A stretch of 5,327 bases of DNA from Spirochaetales bacterium (GTDB taxonomy: Bacteria; Spirochaetota; Spirochaetia; ARS1246), in assembly GCA_018644745.1 (NCBI GenBank), contig JABGPX010000526.1, positions 1 through 5,327 of the forward strand. Reading direction: 5' to 3'. Below, piece after piece: positions 5,229 through 5,327 of the stretch (positions within the stretch are counted from its first letter, which is position 1; every line of letters starts with the position of its first letter). Position numbers and translations under genes: made by a program. The notes beneath the pieces were generated by a model. It did not search any database. It worked only from the letters and a program-made list of their open reading frames with translations, and was not told the origin of the DNA.

Positions 5229-5327
5229 GTGATTAATACAGATATAGCCCGGCTGCAATATCAATCAATACAGTCGGAACGAGTAACCTCCTCCGTGGCG
5301 AAGCGTGGTGATGATCAAAAGTTGCGT
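5229..5327 (+). CDS. Start of a further operon gene, possibly FlgJ-type rod-binding protein (partial)
   Basis: A GTG start nine bases after the flgI stop opens a frame of 33 codons that runs off the right edge. AGGAG at 5218-5222, overlapping the flgI stop codon, is six bases upstream and supports the start. The translated part (MINTDIARLQYQSIQSERV and onward) is hydrophilic, with no signal peptide or membrane segment and no motif I can identify. In many flagellar operons the gene after flgI encodes FlgJ, or in spirochaetes a shorter rod-binding protein without the muramidase domain, and such proteins start with a similar polar, poorly conserved segment. That identity rests on position alone, so no symbol is assigned. 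Confidence 0.6.
   Translation, partial: MINTDIARLQYQSIQSERVTSSVAKRGDDQKLR

Overview
The window looks like chromosomal DNA of a spirochaete, probably a free-living or commensal member of the Spirochaetales rather than Borrelia, because base composition is balanced. The case rests on the flagellar gene order: a FlgF/FlhO-type rod gene, flgG, flgA, flgI and the start of a further gene, with no flgH between flgA and flgI. Loss of the outer-membrane L-ring is expected for periplasmic flagella, and from memory the order flhO-flgG-flgA-flgI also occurs in Borrelia burgdorferi. The assignment is an inference; no phylogenetic marker is present.

Layout. Bases 1-234 hold no gene I can recognise, only small hairpins. 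A tRNA-Thr (anticodon CGU) lies on the minus strand at 235-306, with a plausible promoter at 339-366. Bases 440-1585 are a complete IS30-family insertion sequence: one DDE transposase gene on the minus strand, imperfect 30-bp terminal inverted repeats (22 of 30 identical) and a possible 3-bp AAA target duplication. The right end of the element lies only 64 bp upstream of the first flagellar start codon, but a promoter-like sequence (GCCGATAA, also readable as GATAAT) lies just outside it and appears intact.

From 1650 to the right edge the plus strand carries one compact operon. flgF/flhO (1650-2498) and flgG (2513-3307) encode axial rod proteins. flgA (3347-4201) encodes an exported P-ring chaperone and flgI (4191-5219) the exported P-ring subunit. 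A fifth frame (5229 to the edge, partial) sits where a rod-binding FlgJ-type gene would be expected. Gaps are 14, 39 and 9 bp, and flgA/flgI overlap by 11 bp, so co-transcription and partial translational coupling are likely. Together these genes build the distal rod and its periplasmic bushing.

No previously undescribed system is evident. The points most worth checking are the exact IS30 insertion next to the flagellar promoter, the flgA start without a nearby ribosome binding site but with an upstream Shine-Dalgarno sequence and stem-loop, the TTG start of flgI, and the unexplained left edge.
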